DNA from: Filimonas effusa
GTDB lineage: Bacteria > Bacteroidota > Bacteroidia > Chitinophagales > Chitinophagaceae
Direction: 5' to 3'
Assembly (NCBI RefSeq): GCF_004118675.1
Contig: NZ_SDHZ01000002.1
Coordinates: 1,116,001-1,180,000 of the forward strand
DNA length: 64,000 nt
Position numbers and translations under genes: made by a program. Positions 18,070 through 28,047 of this stretch are shown in pieces; the stretch's first letter is position 1; each line of letters starts with the position of its first letter. The notes beneath the pieces are model-generated. The model ran no database searches. It was given only the letters and a program-made list of their open reading frames with translations, and was not told the DNA's origin.

Positions 18070-19026
18070 TCATTTAGGTCGCACCAGGGTAACATACCCT
18101 TTCAGTTCCTGCCATTGTCCGCTGCGGTCTTTTATGCGCAGCAGGTAGAAATAAGTGCCTTCACTCAAGCCGTTTCCGTCCCAGTTATGCATATAACGCT
18201 TTTGCTCAAACACATGGTTTCCCCACCGGTTAAGAATGATCAGTTCGTTTTCAGCATATTGTTCCAGCCCTTTGATGATAAGCTGATCATTTACGCCATC
18301 GCCATTAGGCGTAATAACATTGGGGATATGCACTGCCAGCACCTCCTTCTGATGTACCGCTTTATTGTTAGCCGTCATCGTATCAGCCTGCGTGGCAGAT
18401 ACCGTTGCCGTATTTACAACAGTACCGGCACTAAGTGCTTTAGCTACCAGCGTAAGATCTGCACTGGTATTCACAGATAGTACCGGTATACGCCAGCTCA
18501 CTTTATGTGTAGCAACATCATAACTTACTTCGCCGGTAGAGGGCGGCATAATAGACTCAAGTTTCAACGAGCGGGGCAGGCTATCGACAACAACAACCCC
18601 TGTCGCATCGGAAGGCCCCCTGTTCAATACATTGAGATAATAATTGAAAGCCGCGTCTGCCACTACCGGCCTGGTATCAGCACGTTTGGTAACCGCCAGG
18701 TCGGCATAAGGACCATTCACCGTAGGATCGTCGACCAGTGCTATTTCTACCGGATCGGAACGCTCCGAGCCACAGTTGCCGGCACTAAAAGCATCCACGG
18801 TATAAGATCCGGGCTGATTGGTCACATACTGCGCATACACCGCACCTGGAATGGGCCGGCCATCGACATACCATTGGAAAGCAACACCGTTACCGGCACT
18901 GGCTGTCAGCGTAGCCCATTCCCCTCGTTTTAAGTAATGCGTAAAGGGGCGTGGCGAGCCTTGGGCGAAGGCCGCCAACGCACACCATACAAGGGCTATG
19001 CTTAGTATAAATGCTCTGATCAGCAT
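18070..19026 (-). CDS. Gliding motility-associated C-terminal (CHU_C) domain protein
   Basis: A 318-residue secreted protein. After a signal peptide (ending FAQ) an Ig-like stretch ([15 protein letters not shown]) is followed by a DUF11-like conserved repeat domain ([14 protein letters not shown] to [17 protein letters not shown]). The type B T9SS sorting domain follows ([44 protein letters not shown]). This domain directs outer-membrane export and surface attachment. The gene is 18 bp downstream of the 19045-19902 gene and 65 bp upstream of porP-like, forming a cluster. Likely surface adhesin. Confidence 0.9.
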   Translation of the reverse strand: MLIRAFILSIALVWCALAAFAQGSPRPFTHYLKRGEWATLTASAGNGVAFQWYVDGRPIPGAVYAQYVTNQPGSYTVDAFSAGNCGSERSDPVEIALVDDPTVNGPYADLAVTKRADTRPVVADAAFNYYLNVLNRGPSDATGVVVVDSLPRSLKLESIMPPSTGEVSYDVATHKVSWRIPVLSVNTSADLTLVAKALSAGTVVNTATVSATQADTMTANNKAVHQKEVLAVHIPNVITPNGDGVNDQLIIKGLEQYAENELIILNRWGNHVFEQKRYMHNWDGNGLSEGTYFYLLRIKDRSGQWQELKGYVTLVRPK

Positions 19027-19044
19027 GAATGAAACAAGTACAAC

Positions 19045-19902
19045 CTACTGGATAGTAATGGTAGGTTTGTTCGGTTTCGGAACAACCACAACAACAGCAG
19101 TCGTCGTATTGCCGCTCTGTGTAGCCGTAGTGCCATACGTTGCGCAGGTTTTGACATTATAAGCCACCTCTACCTCGAACGTGTATTCTTTCCTGGTCGT
19201 AGCACTCGCATCAGCAGGATCCACCAGGGTATAAGAGCTTCCGGAAGCGCCAGAGATTAAAGTACGGGTAGTACCTTCCACCTTATACCACTTGTACGTT
19301 AATGCAAAGTCGGTAACAGCAGGGGCAGGTAAAGTAGGGAATGCATTAGGCGTACCATCGTAGGAAGGAGTGGCACTAAATACAATTTCATTGGAAGAAC
19401 CCGTAGGAGCGCCATTCTGCGCACAATAAGTAAGAGAATTTGCATCGGACTTGTTGGCACTTGAAGTCAGCTTCAGTTTAGGCAACACGAATACAGTAAA
19501 GATCACCGGATCGGCAGGACAGGCAGCCGCACTAACAGCCGCAGTTACCTGGTAGGTATGCCATCCCGGCGTAGCCGCAGATATGATCAGCTTTTCAGGC
19601 TGACTTGCATCAGGCGTTCGATTGGCCACTGCACCAAAACTACCATCAGCCTGCTTCTCTTCCCAGCTATAGCCGGTGTAAGCAGTTGTTCCGTCTGTAG
19701 TACTGGACACCAGTGTAAAACCAGTATTCTCAGCACAGAATAATGTAGAACCGTTACTGGTAGAAGTACCCTGGGTAGGGTCATTACTGTTCTTGGACAA
19801 ATCGGCCGGTGTGCTGATCGTTTGCGCCTGCGACTGTAAAGCAAAGATTACGGCGAATACTGCAATACCCTTTTTCATCAATTTCACGAGGAGTGGTTTC
19901 AT
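19045..19902 (-). CDS. Secreted Ig-like repeat protein, T9SS cluster
   Basis: A 285-residue protein. The Met at 19902 begins an extended signal sequence; an alternative Met at 19878 (MKKGIAVF) would give a more typical signal peptide ending in SQAQ. Two Ig-like segments are visible (GYSWEEKQADGSFG... and LTYKWYKVEGTTRTLISG), both PKD/Ig-type with paired cysteines. The C-terminus is a Val-rich tail ending TITIQ and has no sorting domain I can recognise. Its partners are the adjacent CHU_C protein and PorP. Function unknown, surface or periplasmic. Confidence 0.75.
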   Translation of the reverse strand: MKPLLVKLMKKGIAVFAVIFALQSQAQTISTPADLSKNSNDPTQGTSTSNGSTLFCAENTGFTLVSSTTDGTTAYTGYSWEEKQADGSFGAVANRTPDASQPEKLIISAATPGWHTYQVTAAVSAAACPADPVIFTVFVLPKLKLTSSANKSDANSLTYCAQNGAPTGSSNEIVFSATPSYDGTPNAFPTLPAPAVTDFALTYKWYKVEGTTRTLISGASGSSYTLVDPADASATTRKEYTFEVEVAYNVKTCATYGTTATQSGNTTTAVVVVVPKPNKPTITIQ

Positions 19903-19923
19903 TTGCTGAATTTTTATTTGTTT

Positions 19924-21693
19924 TTAGTTAGGCTGAATACTTAGTGAAGGCGGGCCGGGATGCGGGACTATCGTAATAGTACCTTGTCCCCTGCTGTCGC
20001 TGGTACATTGTGTCGAGGCATCATGTGCATCAACATAGTACGTGGTGAAAGCAGGCGGCGTGCCTGTGGTGAAACTGGTTCCTGAGGATATTGAATTGGA
20101 TAAAGGAGTGCCTCCCGATGCAGTACTATACCAGCGATAGGTCATACTTGTGACGGGATTCGAAAGCGTGAGTGTAGCAGACTGGCCTGTACACACCGTA
20201 ACAGGTGGTACTACAGGCGTAGCCGGTGTAGGATAAATCGTGTAGGATATTGGAGAGGAAGCCGCAGTGTTATTGCAACCGCTGCGCGAAGCTTTTATGG
20301 TATAGTTGTAATCTCCCGCCGTAGTAATCACAGGCGTGAAAGTTTGCCCGTTAGCGGAAACGCCCGTACTAACAGGATTATTGGCAGCATCGTACCAGGT
20401 GTAAACGGTACAGTTCTGCGGACCGGTAACATTCACAGCAAAACCTGAAGACTGATTCAAACAAAACGCAGACGGCGTAGGCGTTGTGTTGATCGTTAAA
20501 CTGGATTGCGGACGCTGTTGAATGCGGCTAACATCATAGATACGCAATGCCCCACCCAATGCCACATTCAACAAACCGGCAATTCTTATCTGAACCCTAT
20601 CGAAAGAAGCGCCCACCTTCATGGTAAGGATGTATTTGTCCGTGCTGCCGTTCAACAAACGTAATGATAACAAACCGCCGCCGGCAGTAAGTTCTGAGCC
20701 TGCTGCCGCACTACCAAGGTAAGGTTGAATAGATAAGCCATTCAACAAACTCAACGTCAAAAGACTTCCCGGGTACTGCAGCACAATCTGTACGCTATCG
20801 CCCGCATCGGAAGCCGTTGGAAATACCGGGGTAAGATATACATACCCCAATGCCTGAACAGCAGCATTCAACTCTGCATAAGTAGTGTAATTAGCGTCGG
20901 CATCGATGCTATTATAAGGATTATTAACAGCTCCTAACACGGTAGCCGCATTCAGTCCTATAAGACCATCCGAGCCGTATAGAACATCCATTCTTTGATC
21001 GCAGTTGATATTTCCCGGCGCATCTTCCAGTATATATGCACCGAAAAGATTCAGCGAAAGCCCGGCCCCCAACACACCACCAAGCAACTTTACATATACG
21101 CCATTATAGATCTGCGCCGGCGTAACTGTCAGTTCCACATTGCCGGTACCGCTTAATACATTGGCAAGATCAACACTGGTATAGATCGCTGTAGGAGCAG
21201 TAGCATAAGCCCCGCTACTGTATAAAATATTGTTGTTGTCTGCAAGCCCGGTAAAAGACCCTATCTCTATACCATTGACAAGTCCCAGCAAACCTGCGGG
21301 CATACTGAACTTAATGGTCACCGGGGTATTCGCTGGAATATCCCGTGGGGTAGTTCCATTCGTAGTAAACTGTAAGAACTGGGTGGTGTTGATAAGCCCT
21401 AACGCCGAGAGCGTTACAGATAAGGTGGAATAGGTTGCAGGATCATTATCGGCAGCCGCAGCAGCCGAAGTAAGCGTACCACGCAATCCCAGCAGCGCTC
21501 TTCCTTCTTTTTGCATATCAGCATAACGCCTCACCTTCCGGGTACATTGAGCCGATACAGTATTAACAATAAAAGACAGGAGAAAAACCAACAGTAAGTT
21601 TAAAACGACGAATCCGCCACTGATTACAGGGGAGCCATGTTTTCGATTTGTATTAATATGTGCACACGCCGGTACTGGAGACGGTGTCTGCAT
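19924..21693 (-). CDS. Secreted Ig-like/PKD protein of the T9SS cluster
   Basis: A 589-residue protein. A basic, Pro-rich N-terminus of about 28 residues precedes the hydrophobic segment (VVLNLLLVFLLSFIVNTVSAQC), an unusually long signal sequence. The first about 350 residues are a glycine/leucine/asparagine-rich beta domain. Two Ig-like domains follow with marks such as CTVYTWYDAANNP and MTYRWYSTASGGTPL (each with Cys pairs), then a short tail ending SIQPN. It is first in the four-gene cluster leading to PorP and 22 bp from the next gene. No type A or B sorting domain is evident, so export route is uncertain. Confidence 0.78.
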   Translation of the reverse strand: MQTPSPVPACAHINTNRKHGSPVISGGFVVLNLLLVFLLSFIVNTVSAQCTRKVRRYADMQKEGRALLGLRGTLTSAAAAADNDPATYSTLSVTLSALGLINTTQFLQFTTNGTTPRDIPANTPVTIKFSMPAGLLGLVNGIEIGSFTGLADNNNILYSSGAYATAPTAIYTSVDLANVLSGTGNVELTVTPAQIYNGVYVKLLGGVLGAGLSLNLFGAYILEDAPGNINCDQRMDVLYGSDGLIGLNAATVLGAVNNPYNSIDADANYTTYAELNAAVQALGYVYLTPVFPTASDAGDSVQIVLQYPGSLLTLSLLNGLSIQPYLGSAAAGSELTAGGGLLSLRLLNGSTDKYILTMKVGASFDRVQIRIAGLLNVALGGALRIYDVSRIQQRPQSSLTINTTPTPSAFCLNQSSGFAVNVTGPQNCTVYTWYDAANNPVSTGVSANGQTFTPVITTAGDYNYTIKASRSGCNNTAASSPISYTIYPTPATPVVPPVTVCTGQSATLTLSNPVTSMTYRWYSTASGGTPLSNSISSGTSFTTGTPPAFTTYYVDAHDASTQCTSDSRGQGTITIVPHPGPPSLSIQPN

Positions 21694-21862
21694 AGATTAA
21701 TTGGATTTAGGGTGACAGATTAAAACTTACAAGGATAATGAACTGTAAAACACGATAAAAAAAATCATAATAACTCTTGCCTGCACAAAAGGAACGAAAA
21801 TGACAAAAGAGGCTCATTCGTGAACAGAATGAACAAAATGCACAGCGATATTATAAATTATT

Positions 21863-22564
21863 TCAAACCAACGAGATAGGCTTATGAGCCCTTAACATCT
21901 CTCTTTTGTGAGGAGGACCCTGGATTTTTTCTACTGTAAAACCGGCAGCCTGCATTGCCTTGCGCACAATACTTTTACTACAGTAGGTAAGCAGGATACC
22001 ACTAGGTTCAAGATAACCGATCAGCTGCGAAAAGATCTCTTCTGTCCACAGTTCGGGCTGGGCCCTGGGGGCAAAGGCATCGTAATAAATGATGTGAAAC
22101 CGGTGGTCTGTTTGCAGGTCCTGCAAAGCAGCGTGCGACTTATGCAAGGTAAAATAAGGTGTCAGCGACAGGTCTTCGTTCCAGGCGCTACTATGAAGCT
22201 GTTCCAGGTAAGGAGCCAGACTGGCATCATTCAACTGATCGGCGTAGTTCAGTCCGTCAGCTTCTTCAGCAGTGAGGGGATATTGCTCTACCGACTGGTA
22301 AAATACCGGCTGTTCAGTGAGGCGGGCTTGCTGCAGTGTAAGCAAGGCATTTAAACCGGTGCCGAATCCCATTTCCAGGATACGGACAGCTTGTTCAGGC
22401 GCTTCGGCTACCTGGGGTTGCTGTAACCAGTATTTCCAGCCGGAAATAATGAATACCCACATACTTTCCTGTATGGCACCATAAACACTGTGAAAAGTAA
22501 CGTCCAATGAGGGAATGGAAATCGTATGCGATCCGTCGCGTGTTATCTGCTTGCTCCTTTTCAT
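21863..22564 (-). CDS. mnmD: tRNA 5-methylaminomethyl-2-thiouridine methyltransferase MnmD
   Basis: A 233-residue protein. MnmD methylates the aminomethyl group on the wobble uridine of certain tRNAs (the free-standing form of the MnmC methyltransferase half). Motif I is ILEMGFGTGLNALLTL; the substrate motif YDAFAPRAQPELWTEEIF is the usual MnmD/MnmC1 signature; LLTYCSKSIVRKAMQAAGF follows. Its start codon is 37 bp from the start of the divergent glycosylase gene, so both promoters share that gap. Confidence 0.92.
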   Translation of the reverse strand: MKRSKQITRDGSHTISIPSLDVTFHSVYGAIQESMWVFIISGWKYWLQQPQVAEAPEQAVRILEMGFGTGLNALLTLQQARLTEQPVFYQSVEQYPLTAEEADGLNYADQLNDASLAPYLEQLHSSAWNEDLSLTPYFTLHKSHAALQDLQTDHRFHIIYYDAFAPRAQPELWTEEIFSQLIGYLEPSGILLTYCSKSIVRKAMQAAGFTVEKIQGPPHKREMLRAHKPISLV

Positions 22565-22601
22565 CGGAGCAAAGATCGGAAATAGAACTATCTTAGAATA
22601 T

Positions 22602-23210
22602 ATGGACTACATCACCCACCTTCAAAAAGATAAAAAGCTGGCCCGCATACTTATAGCGCCCATTGAAGCGCCTGTTGTCCGCAGGAATATACCACTGCGA
22701 CTGATGGCCAGCATCATGAGCCAGCAGTTAAGCACCAAAGTCGCGAAAGTCATCTACCACAGGTTCCTGTTGTTATACAAGGGTAAAGAACCCAGCTGCA
22801 AACAAGTGCTGGCTACCGATCCGGGTGTATTACGCAGCATAGGTCTCAGCAACGCCAAAGTTCAGTATGTATTGAACGTGGCCACGTTCTTTATCACCGA
22901 AAAGCTGACCGATAAAAAGCTGGCTTCCCTCAACAATGACGAACTCATTACCTTACTTACGCAGATAAAAGGAGTAGGCAGATGGACAGTAGAAATGCTC
23001 CTGATGTTCTCACTGGGCCGCGAAGATGTATTTGCCGTTGACGACCTGGGCATCCAGCAGGCTATGATTCATCTCTATAAACTGGATAATACTGATAAGA
23101 AAGCCCTGCGCCTGAAGATGCTCAGGATCTCAGATAAATGGCAGCCTTACCGCTCGTACGCCTGCCGCCATCTCTGGCAATGGAAAGATACGCCGGCCCC
23201 TACAGCTTAG
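22602..23210 (+). CDS. AlkA-like DNA-3-methyladenine glycosylase (HhH-GPD)
   Basis: A 202-residue protein. The Met at 22602 (MDYITHLQ) is used; the frame upstream has extra codons inside the mnmD region. The HhH-GPD core is visible: LLTQIKGVGRWTVEMLLMF (hairpin) and FAVDDLGIQQAM with the conserved catalytic Asp. It removes alkylated bases, beginning base-excision repair. Compared with AlkA (about 280 residues) it lacks the N-terminal domain, as many short bacterial relatives do. Its last codons overlap the convergent gene at 23200 by 11 bp. Confidence 0.88.
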   Translation: MDYITHLQKDKKLARILIAPIEAPVVRRNIPLRLMASIMSQQLSTKVAKVIYHRFLLLYKGKEPSCKQVLATDPGVLRSIGLSNAKVQYVLNVATFFITEKLTDKKLASLNNDELITLLTQIKGVGRWTVEMLLMFSLGREDVFAVDDLGIQQAMIHLYKLDNTDKKALRLKMLRISDKWQPYRSYACRHLWQWKDTPAPTA

Positions 23211-23628
23211 TAACTACCACATGCTCCACTAAACGGGTGTCGGAATTTACCTGGAACGTTTGTGCAAATTCGCGTGAAGCAGTTCTGATCACGAACGTTG
23301 GCAGGGCATCCTGCTCATCAAGCAACAGTTTTACCTTTTTGGAGAACTGGGTTTCGTTGAATACGCCTTCGTAAAGGACCTCATCCGAATCGTTCTTCAC
23401 TACCAGGGTGAACTTCTCACCAGTAGGATTGGCGTAATTAACAGAAAACCAAACATTGCCATCTTCTGTTCCAAGATACTTCACGTACGATTTCTTTTCT
23501 TTCGCCTGTACGGAATCAATACCGGAATCAGCGGCTTTGGTTACAAGAGGAGTCACTACTAAAGCACCGAAAACCAGACCGGATGCTACTAAAGCTTTTC
23601 TAAAAGTCCCACGCATAATTTGTTTCAT
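23200..23628 (-). CDS. Small exported protein of unknown function
   Basis: A 142-residue protein from the Met at 23628 (the frame begins 7 codons earlier). The signal peptide ends TKAAD. The mature part has beta-strand alternation (VWFSVNYANPTGEKFTLVV, DEVLYEGVFNETQFSKKV, PTFVIRTASREFAQTFQV), typical of a periplasmic beta-sandwich. I do not recognise the family. It overlaps the 3' end of the glycosylase gene. A -7 like element (minus-strand TAGTTTTG) at 23796-23803 would give a leader of about 160 nt. Confidence 0.7.
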   Translation of the reverse strand: MKQIMRGTFRKALVASGLVFGALVVTPLVTKAADSGIDSVQAKEKKSYVKYLGTEDGNVWFSVNYANPTGEKFTLVVKNDSDEVLYEGVFNETQFSKKVKLLLDEQDALPTFVIRTASREFAQTFQVNSDTRLVEHVVVTKL

Positions 23629-23795
23629 AAAATGAAATTTAATAGTCAACTAACAATCGGCTACAATCATTTGATTTTAAAAAGACAAGCGGGACAAACA
23701 AAGCGTTAGGTTAGCTGCCAACAAGCATCGCAGGAGATTGGACCCTGTTATTTCCCCGGAGCAGTAGATTTCATATACCGGGTTATTTACAGGCA

Positions 23796-23803
23796 CAAAA
23801 CTA
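23796..23803 (-). promoter_or_regulatory. Possible -7 box for the exported protein gene
   Basis: The minus strand reads TAGTTTTG (matches TAnnTTTG) 168 bp upstream of the start at 23628. No clear -33 partner; weak support. Confidence 0.25.
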
Positions 23804-23904
23804 CGCAAAGCCATCAATAATAGCAAGCAATGAAACAATTAATTAACAAACGAACAAACATTCATGTCGTTTGTACCCTTAATTAACAGCAATTAAATAT
23901 ATAG

Positions 23905-24897
23905 TTATTTATTCAATATCTTCCACAGGTGATCTTTCAGCGGCATAAGCCCCTGTTGTGTTACAGATGAAATAAAGAGGTGTGGAATATTCTGGGGAAG
24001 CTCTGCCGCAATGGCTTCTTTCAATTCATCATCAAGCATATCGGATTTACTGATAGCGATAACAAATTCCTTCTGCAGCAATTCAGGATTATATTGTTCC
24101 AGCTCACTTACAAGTATTTCAAATTCTTTGCGGTGATCGGCACTATCTGCAGGGATCAGGAAAAGCAGCGCAGCATTCCTTTCTATATGCCTGAGGAAAC
24201 GATGTCCTAAACCACGGCCTTCTGCCGCCCCTTCAATAATACCGGGTAAGTCGGCAATACAGAATGATCTGCCATCGCGATAGGCTACCATGCCCAGCTG
24301 GGGAGTAAGCGTAGTAAACGCGTAGTCCGCGATCTTGGGTTTAGCGGCTGTGATAACAGAAAGCAGTGTAGATTTACCCGCATTGGGGAAACCAACCAGC
24401 CCTACATCGGCAAGCACCTTCAGTTCCAGCGTTTTCCAGCCTTCTATGCCCGGTTCGCCGGGTTGTGCATGTTCGGGCGCCTGGTTGGTAGGTGTTGCAA
24501 AATTGGAGTTACCCAAGCCGCCACGGCCACCTGGCATCCATATCTCTACCTGGCCATCTTCCAGGATCTCAAGTTCCTGTTCACCGGTTTCTTCATCACG
24601 GGCTATGGTTCCCAATGGAACTTCGATGATGATATCTTCTCCGTCGCGGCCGGTTGAATTGTTTTTACTGCCGCTTTCACCGTTTTCGGCCAATACATTC
24701 TTGAAATAACGCAAATGCAGTAAGGTCCAGAGCTGTGCATTTCCTCTCAGGATAATATGTCCGCCCCTGCCGCCATCACCACCATCAGGGCCGCCCATTG
24801 CTGTAAGTTTATTACGCATAAAGTGCCGGCTACCTGCTCCACCGTGCCCGCTGCGGGCAAAAATCCTGATATAATCAATAAAGTTAGACCGTTCCAT
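23905..24897 (-). CDS. obgE: GTPase Obg/CgtA
   Basis: A 330-residue GTPase involved in late assembly of the 50S ribosomal subunit and stress signalling. The N-terminal glycine-rich Obg fold is evident ([26 protein letters not shown]), followed by G motifs [11 protein letters not shown] (G1), [12 protein letters not shown] (G3) and SKSD (G4). The protein ends soon after the G domain, without the C-terminal OCT extension. It lies 33 bp downstream of the paaY stop, at the end of the phenylacetate gene set, so it may be co-transcribed with it. Confidence 0.97.
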   Translation of the reverse strand: MERSNFIDYIRIFARSGHGGAGSRHFMRNKLTAMGGPDGGDGGRGGHIILRGNAQLWTLLHLRYFKNVLAENGESGSKNNSTGRDGEDIIIEVPLGTIARDEETGEQELEILEDGQVEIWMPGGRGGLGNSNFATPTNQAPEHAQPGEPGIEGWKTLELKVLADVGLVGFPNAGKSTLLSVITAAKPKIADYAFTTLTPQLGMVAYRDGRSFCIADLPGIIEGAAEGRGLGHRFLRHIERNAALLFLIPADSADHRKEFEILVSELEQYNPELLQKEFVIAISKSDMLDDELKEAIAAELPQNIPHLFISSVTQQGLMPLKDHLWKILNK

Positions 24898-24929
24898 CGC
24901 GCAAATATCGGTTAGAACTTTGCAAATGC

Positions 24930-25523
24930 CTAGTGCTTATTATGATTCCAGCTTTTATAATCTGCCTCCTGCACAGTTCCGCCAGCCGCAGGCTCCCTTA
25001 AAGGTTCACAGGGCTGCCAGTGTTCCGCCATTTCCGCGGGAAGCGCCTGGTACAGCCGGGTGCCTTCCGTTTTCCACGTGATCATCTCATCACTCACCGC
25101 TTTAATGCGTTTTGCAGGGTTACCTGCCACCAGGCTGCGGCGGGCATAATGTTCCCCCGCTTTTACAAAACTCAGCGCTCCAACAATACACTCCTCTTCC
25201 AATACAACATTATCCATGATCACGGCATTCATTCCTATAAGACAGTTCCTGCCAATACGCGCACCATGGATCACCGCACCATGGCCAATATGTGCAGCCG
25301 CCTCCAACACCACCGTTATCCCCGGGAACATATGAATAGTGCAATTTTCCTGCACATTACATCCATCTTCAATAATAATAGCCCCCCAATCGCCACGGAT
25401 AGCAGCGCCAGGCCCGATATAAACATTCTTCCCAATGGTCACATTACCCGTAACAGCGGCCTGCGGATGTACAAATGAAGATTCATGTACAACCGGCGTC
25501 CACCCTTTAAATGCATAGATCAT
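24930..25523 (-). CDS. paaY: PaaY-like hexapeptide-repeat thioesterase/gamma-carbonic-anhydrase-like protein
   Basis: A 197-residue left-handed beta-helix protein with hexapeptide-repeat patterns ([38 protein letters not shown]). Histidines typical of the gamma-carbonic-anhydrase-like metal site are present (IHMFPG, HIGHG). The C-terminal [22 protein letters not shown] region matches PaaY. In E. coli PaaY is a thioesterase of the phenylacetyl-CoA pathway that rescues stalled ring-hydroxylated CoA. It lies 99 bp downstream of paaG in the same operon-like series. Confidence 0.85.
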   Translation of the reverse strand: MIYAFKGWTPVVHESSFVHPQAAVTGNVTIGKNVYIGPGAAIRGDWGAIIIEDGCNVQENCTIHMFPGITVVLEAAAHIGHGAVIHGARIGRNCLIGMNAVIMDNVVLEEECIVGALSFVKAGEHYARRSLVAGNPAKRIKAVSDEMITWKTEGTRLYQALPAEMAEHWQPCEPLREPAAGGTVQEADYKSWNHNKH

Positions 25524-25622
25524 ATCAGCTCTGTTGAAATATCAATTCAAATTGTTCATGAAGCACCTCCCGGAGCAGTAATACTAATCCTCTATGGTGC
25601 ATCGTATCCTAAACAAGCAGGG

Positions 25623-26405
25623 TTACTCCCCTTTGAATACCGGCGCCCTTTTGTCGATAAACGCCTGCACACCTTCTTTGAAATCATGGGTATGCGCAGC
25701 CTTCTGCTGCAGGGTATCTTCCAATTGCAGCTGTAATTCCAGCGTATTGGCAGCCGCAGCGTTCAACGCCATTTTAGTATAGGCTAAACCGGCAGTAGGC
25801 ATTTGTGCTAATGTTTGCGCTATCTGAACAGAATGGCTTTGAAATGCCTCTTCCGGTATCACCTGGTAGATCATGCCCATACGCTCTGCTTCCGCGGCAC
25901 TTATTTTATCACCCAGCATCATCAGCGCACTTGCTTTCTGAAAACCAATAAGACGGGGAAGAAAATAGGTCCCGCCGCTATCGGGAATAAGCCCTATTTT
26001 CGAAAAAGCCTGCACAAAAGAAGCCTTTTCCGAAGCTACTACTATATCGCAGGCAAGCGCAATATTGGCGCCCGCACCAGCCGCCACACCATTTACCGCA
26101 GCAATAACCGGCTTGGGCAGATTACGGATCCGCGTTATCAACGGGTTATAATGTTCCGATAAGATCCTTTCCATCCCGGGGCCCTGCGGATCAACCACCT
26201 CTGCCAGATCCTGCCCGGCACAGAATCCCTTGCCGGCACCGGTTATATAAACTGCACGAACGGCCTTATCGGCACAATCGTCCAGCGCCGCCTGTAAGGC
26301 CAGCGCCATTTCACGGTTAAAGGAATTGAGTTTATCAGGACGATTTAATGTTATCATCGCCACGCCGTTTTCTACGGCAAAGAGTATGGAAGAAGATGCT
26401 GGCAT
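25623..26405 (-). CDS. paaG: PaaG-like epoxyphenylacetyl-CoA isomerase (crotonase family)
   Basis: A 260-residue crotonase-family protein. Motifs are ITGAGKGFCAGQDLAE (oxyanion hole), NGVAAGAGANIALACD (second oxyanion region) and LIPDSGGTYFLPRLIG with the Asp typical of PaaG. In phenylacetate degradation it converts the ring-1,2-epoxide of phenylacetyl-CoA to oxepin-CoA. The position between the epoxidase genes and paaY supports this over a generic enoyl-CoA hydratase. The gap to paaD is 117 bp and includes an imperfect inverted repeat. Confidence 0.88.
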   Translation of the reverse strand: MPASSSILFAVENGVAMITLNRPDKLNSFNREMALALQAALDDCADKAVRAVYITGAGKGFCAGQDLAEVVDPQGPGMERILSEHYNPLITRIRNLPKPVIAAVNGVAAGAGANIALACDIVVASEKASFVQAFSKIGLIPDSGGTYFLPRLIGFQKASALMMLGDKISAAEAERMGMIYQVIPEEAFQSHSVQIAQTLAQMPTAGLAYTKMALNAAAANTLELQLQLEDTLQQKAAHTHDFKEGVQAFIDKRAPVFKGE

Positions 26406-26522
26406 AATGCAATGGTTATGTATTCATATACAACCTGCACGAATGATGCCGGTTGTGTATTAAAGATACGTTTTAAATAAATGGTGGATAGTAGCAGGCG
26501 AACAACTGAAGGCCCTGGCTTT

Positions 26523-27041
26523 TTAGTGGCATTTAAAGTAATCGAAAGGCTCAAGACAATCGTCGCATTGATAAAGGGATTTGCAGGACGTAGCGCCGAA
26601 ACGGCTGACAAGGTGCGTATTATGGGAATTACACCTGGGACAGGGTACTCCCGCCTCAGAGAAAAGCCCGGTGCTTAATTCATGATGGGCTGCATATTGC
26701 GGAGGAGCAATACCATAGGCTTTCAGTTTATTACGGCCCGCCTCCGTCATCCAGTCGGTTGTCCATGCAGGAGAGAGTACCGTATTTACCTGAATATCAT
26801 TGTAACCGTGTTCCAGTAAAACCATTCTTATCTGCATTTTAATGGTATCCATGGCAGGACAGCCGCTATAAGTAGGAGTAATGGTCACAACCACTTCGCC
26901 CTCTCCCGTCACTTCTACCTGGCGCACAACACCAAGATCCAGGATGGTGAGCACAGGAACCTCCGGATCGCAAACTTCCTGTAATAAGGCCCAAACCTGT
27001 TCCTCCTGGTTATCGCGCACCGGCATCATAGACTTCTTCAT
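26523..27041 (-). CDS. paaD: 1,2-phenylacetyl-CoA epoxidase subunit PaaD
   Basis: A 172-residue protein. The N-terminal DUF59/MIP18-like region shows LQEVCDPEVPVLTILDLGVV and VVTITPTYSGCPAMDTIKM, which in PaaD probably serves iron-sulfur cluster assembly of the epoxidase. A C-terminal zinc-ribbon-like part has PCPRCNSHNTH and YQCDDCLEPFDYFKC (two CxxC pairs). The gene is 89 bp after paaC. PaaD is needed for an active epoxidase in vivo but is not part of the catalytic core. Confidence 0.93.
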   Translation of the reverse strand: MKKSMMPVRDNQEEQVWALLQEVCDPEVPVLTILDLGVVRQVEVTGEGEVVVTITPTYSGCPAMDTIKMQIRMVLLEHGYNDIQVNTVLSPAWTTDWMTEAGRNKLKAYGIAPPQYAAHHELSTGLFSEAGVPCPRCNSHNTHLVSRFGATSCKSLYQCDDCLEPFDYFKCH

Positions 27042-27130
27042 TGGTTGGGTTTATTATTATAATGGTTTTGTACTTTACCATGATGACCGGCATTCATAGC
27101 CTGGATAGTAACAATTCATTATCTGACCAT

Positions 27131-27991
27131 CTACCATTCGCTGCCCGGATAAGCTCTTTGCAGGAATTGCATTTCAGCAAGAATGTATCCCAGGTATTCT
27201 GTATGCCTGCCCTCTTTCCCACCTGACTGATGCCAGGAGGCAAAAGCCGGCATATCCAATGTAGCCTCTTCAAAAACAACTGCAACCCTTGTCATCCAGT
27301 CTTCTTTCAACGAAGCATAATCAACAGCATAGCCCGCCACGGAACTGGCTTCCATGCCGCAAGCACCTGCTGCAACGTCCTCCATCACGCCTGTTTCCCT
27401 TTCCCAGGAAGCAGACTGGAACAACTCGCCGGTAAAAGGCCAGAGTTCCGAAATCGCTTTTAGAATGCGGCGGCGGCTTTCTTCCGTTCCATCACCAAGA
27501 CGTATCACCCACTCACTGCTCCATTTTACATGGTATGCCACTTCTTTTAAACTCTTCGCTGCAATAGCAGCCAATTCACTGTCGCGGCTATATTGCAGCT
27601 TTTCATATAGCAACAGCTGGAACACACTCATAAAAAACTGGCGCGTAATGGTCACAGCCCAATCACCATTCGGTTGCTCCACCAGCAAACAGTTGCTGAA
27701 GTCTGTAACATCGCGCAAATATGCCAGGCTATCTTCAGTGACAGGTTCGCCGGGAGCAAGCGTCCCTCTTACCTGTAAAAGCCATTCAGCCCCGGCATCT
27801 TCGTAAGTATTGATAAGTGTTGCCGCATGCTGGTATAACATACGGGCCTGCCCAATAAGGTCCAGGGCTATATTAGACATGGCAATATCCTGCTCCAGTA
27901 CAGGACCATGCCCGCACCATTCGCTGTTGCGATGGCCCAGTATCAGTGCATTATCTGCCAGGTGAATTAAATATGAGATCCTTTGCTGCAT
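27131..27991 (-). CDS. paaC: 1,2-phenylacetyl-CoA epoxidase subunit PaaC
   Basis: A 286-residue structural subunit of the PaaABC(E) epoxidase; it is ferritin-like but lacks the metal site and supports PaaA. Typical features include the N-terminal LADNALILGHRNSEWCGHGPVLEQDIAMSN helix region (key residues spread over the first 40) and the LKEVAYHVKWSSEWVIRLGDGTEES segment. The gene is 56 bp after paaB. No PaaE reductase gene is found in the window. Confidence 0.94.
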   Translation of the reverse strand: MQQRISYLIHLADNALILGHRNSEWCGHGPVLEQDIAMSNIALDLIGQARMLYQHAATLINTYEDAGAEWLLQVRGTLAPGEPVTEDSLAYLRDVTDFSNCLLVEQPNGDWAVTITRQFFMSVFQLLLYEKLQYSRDSELAAIAAKSLKEVAYHVKWSSEWVIRLGDGTEESRRRILKAISELWPFTGELFQSASWERETGVMEDVAAGACGMEASSVAGYAVDYASLKEDWMTRVAVVFEEATLDMPAFASWHQSGGKEGRHTEYLGYILAEMQFLQRAYPGSEW

Positions 27992-28047
27992 CGTTAGCCT
28001 TATTTATCGTTACCGTTTTTAATATCCTGTACAAACACAATCAAAAC

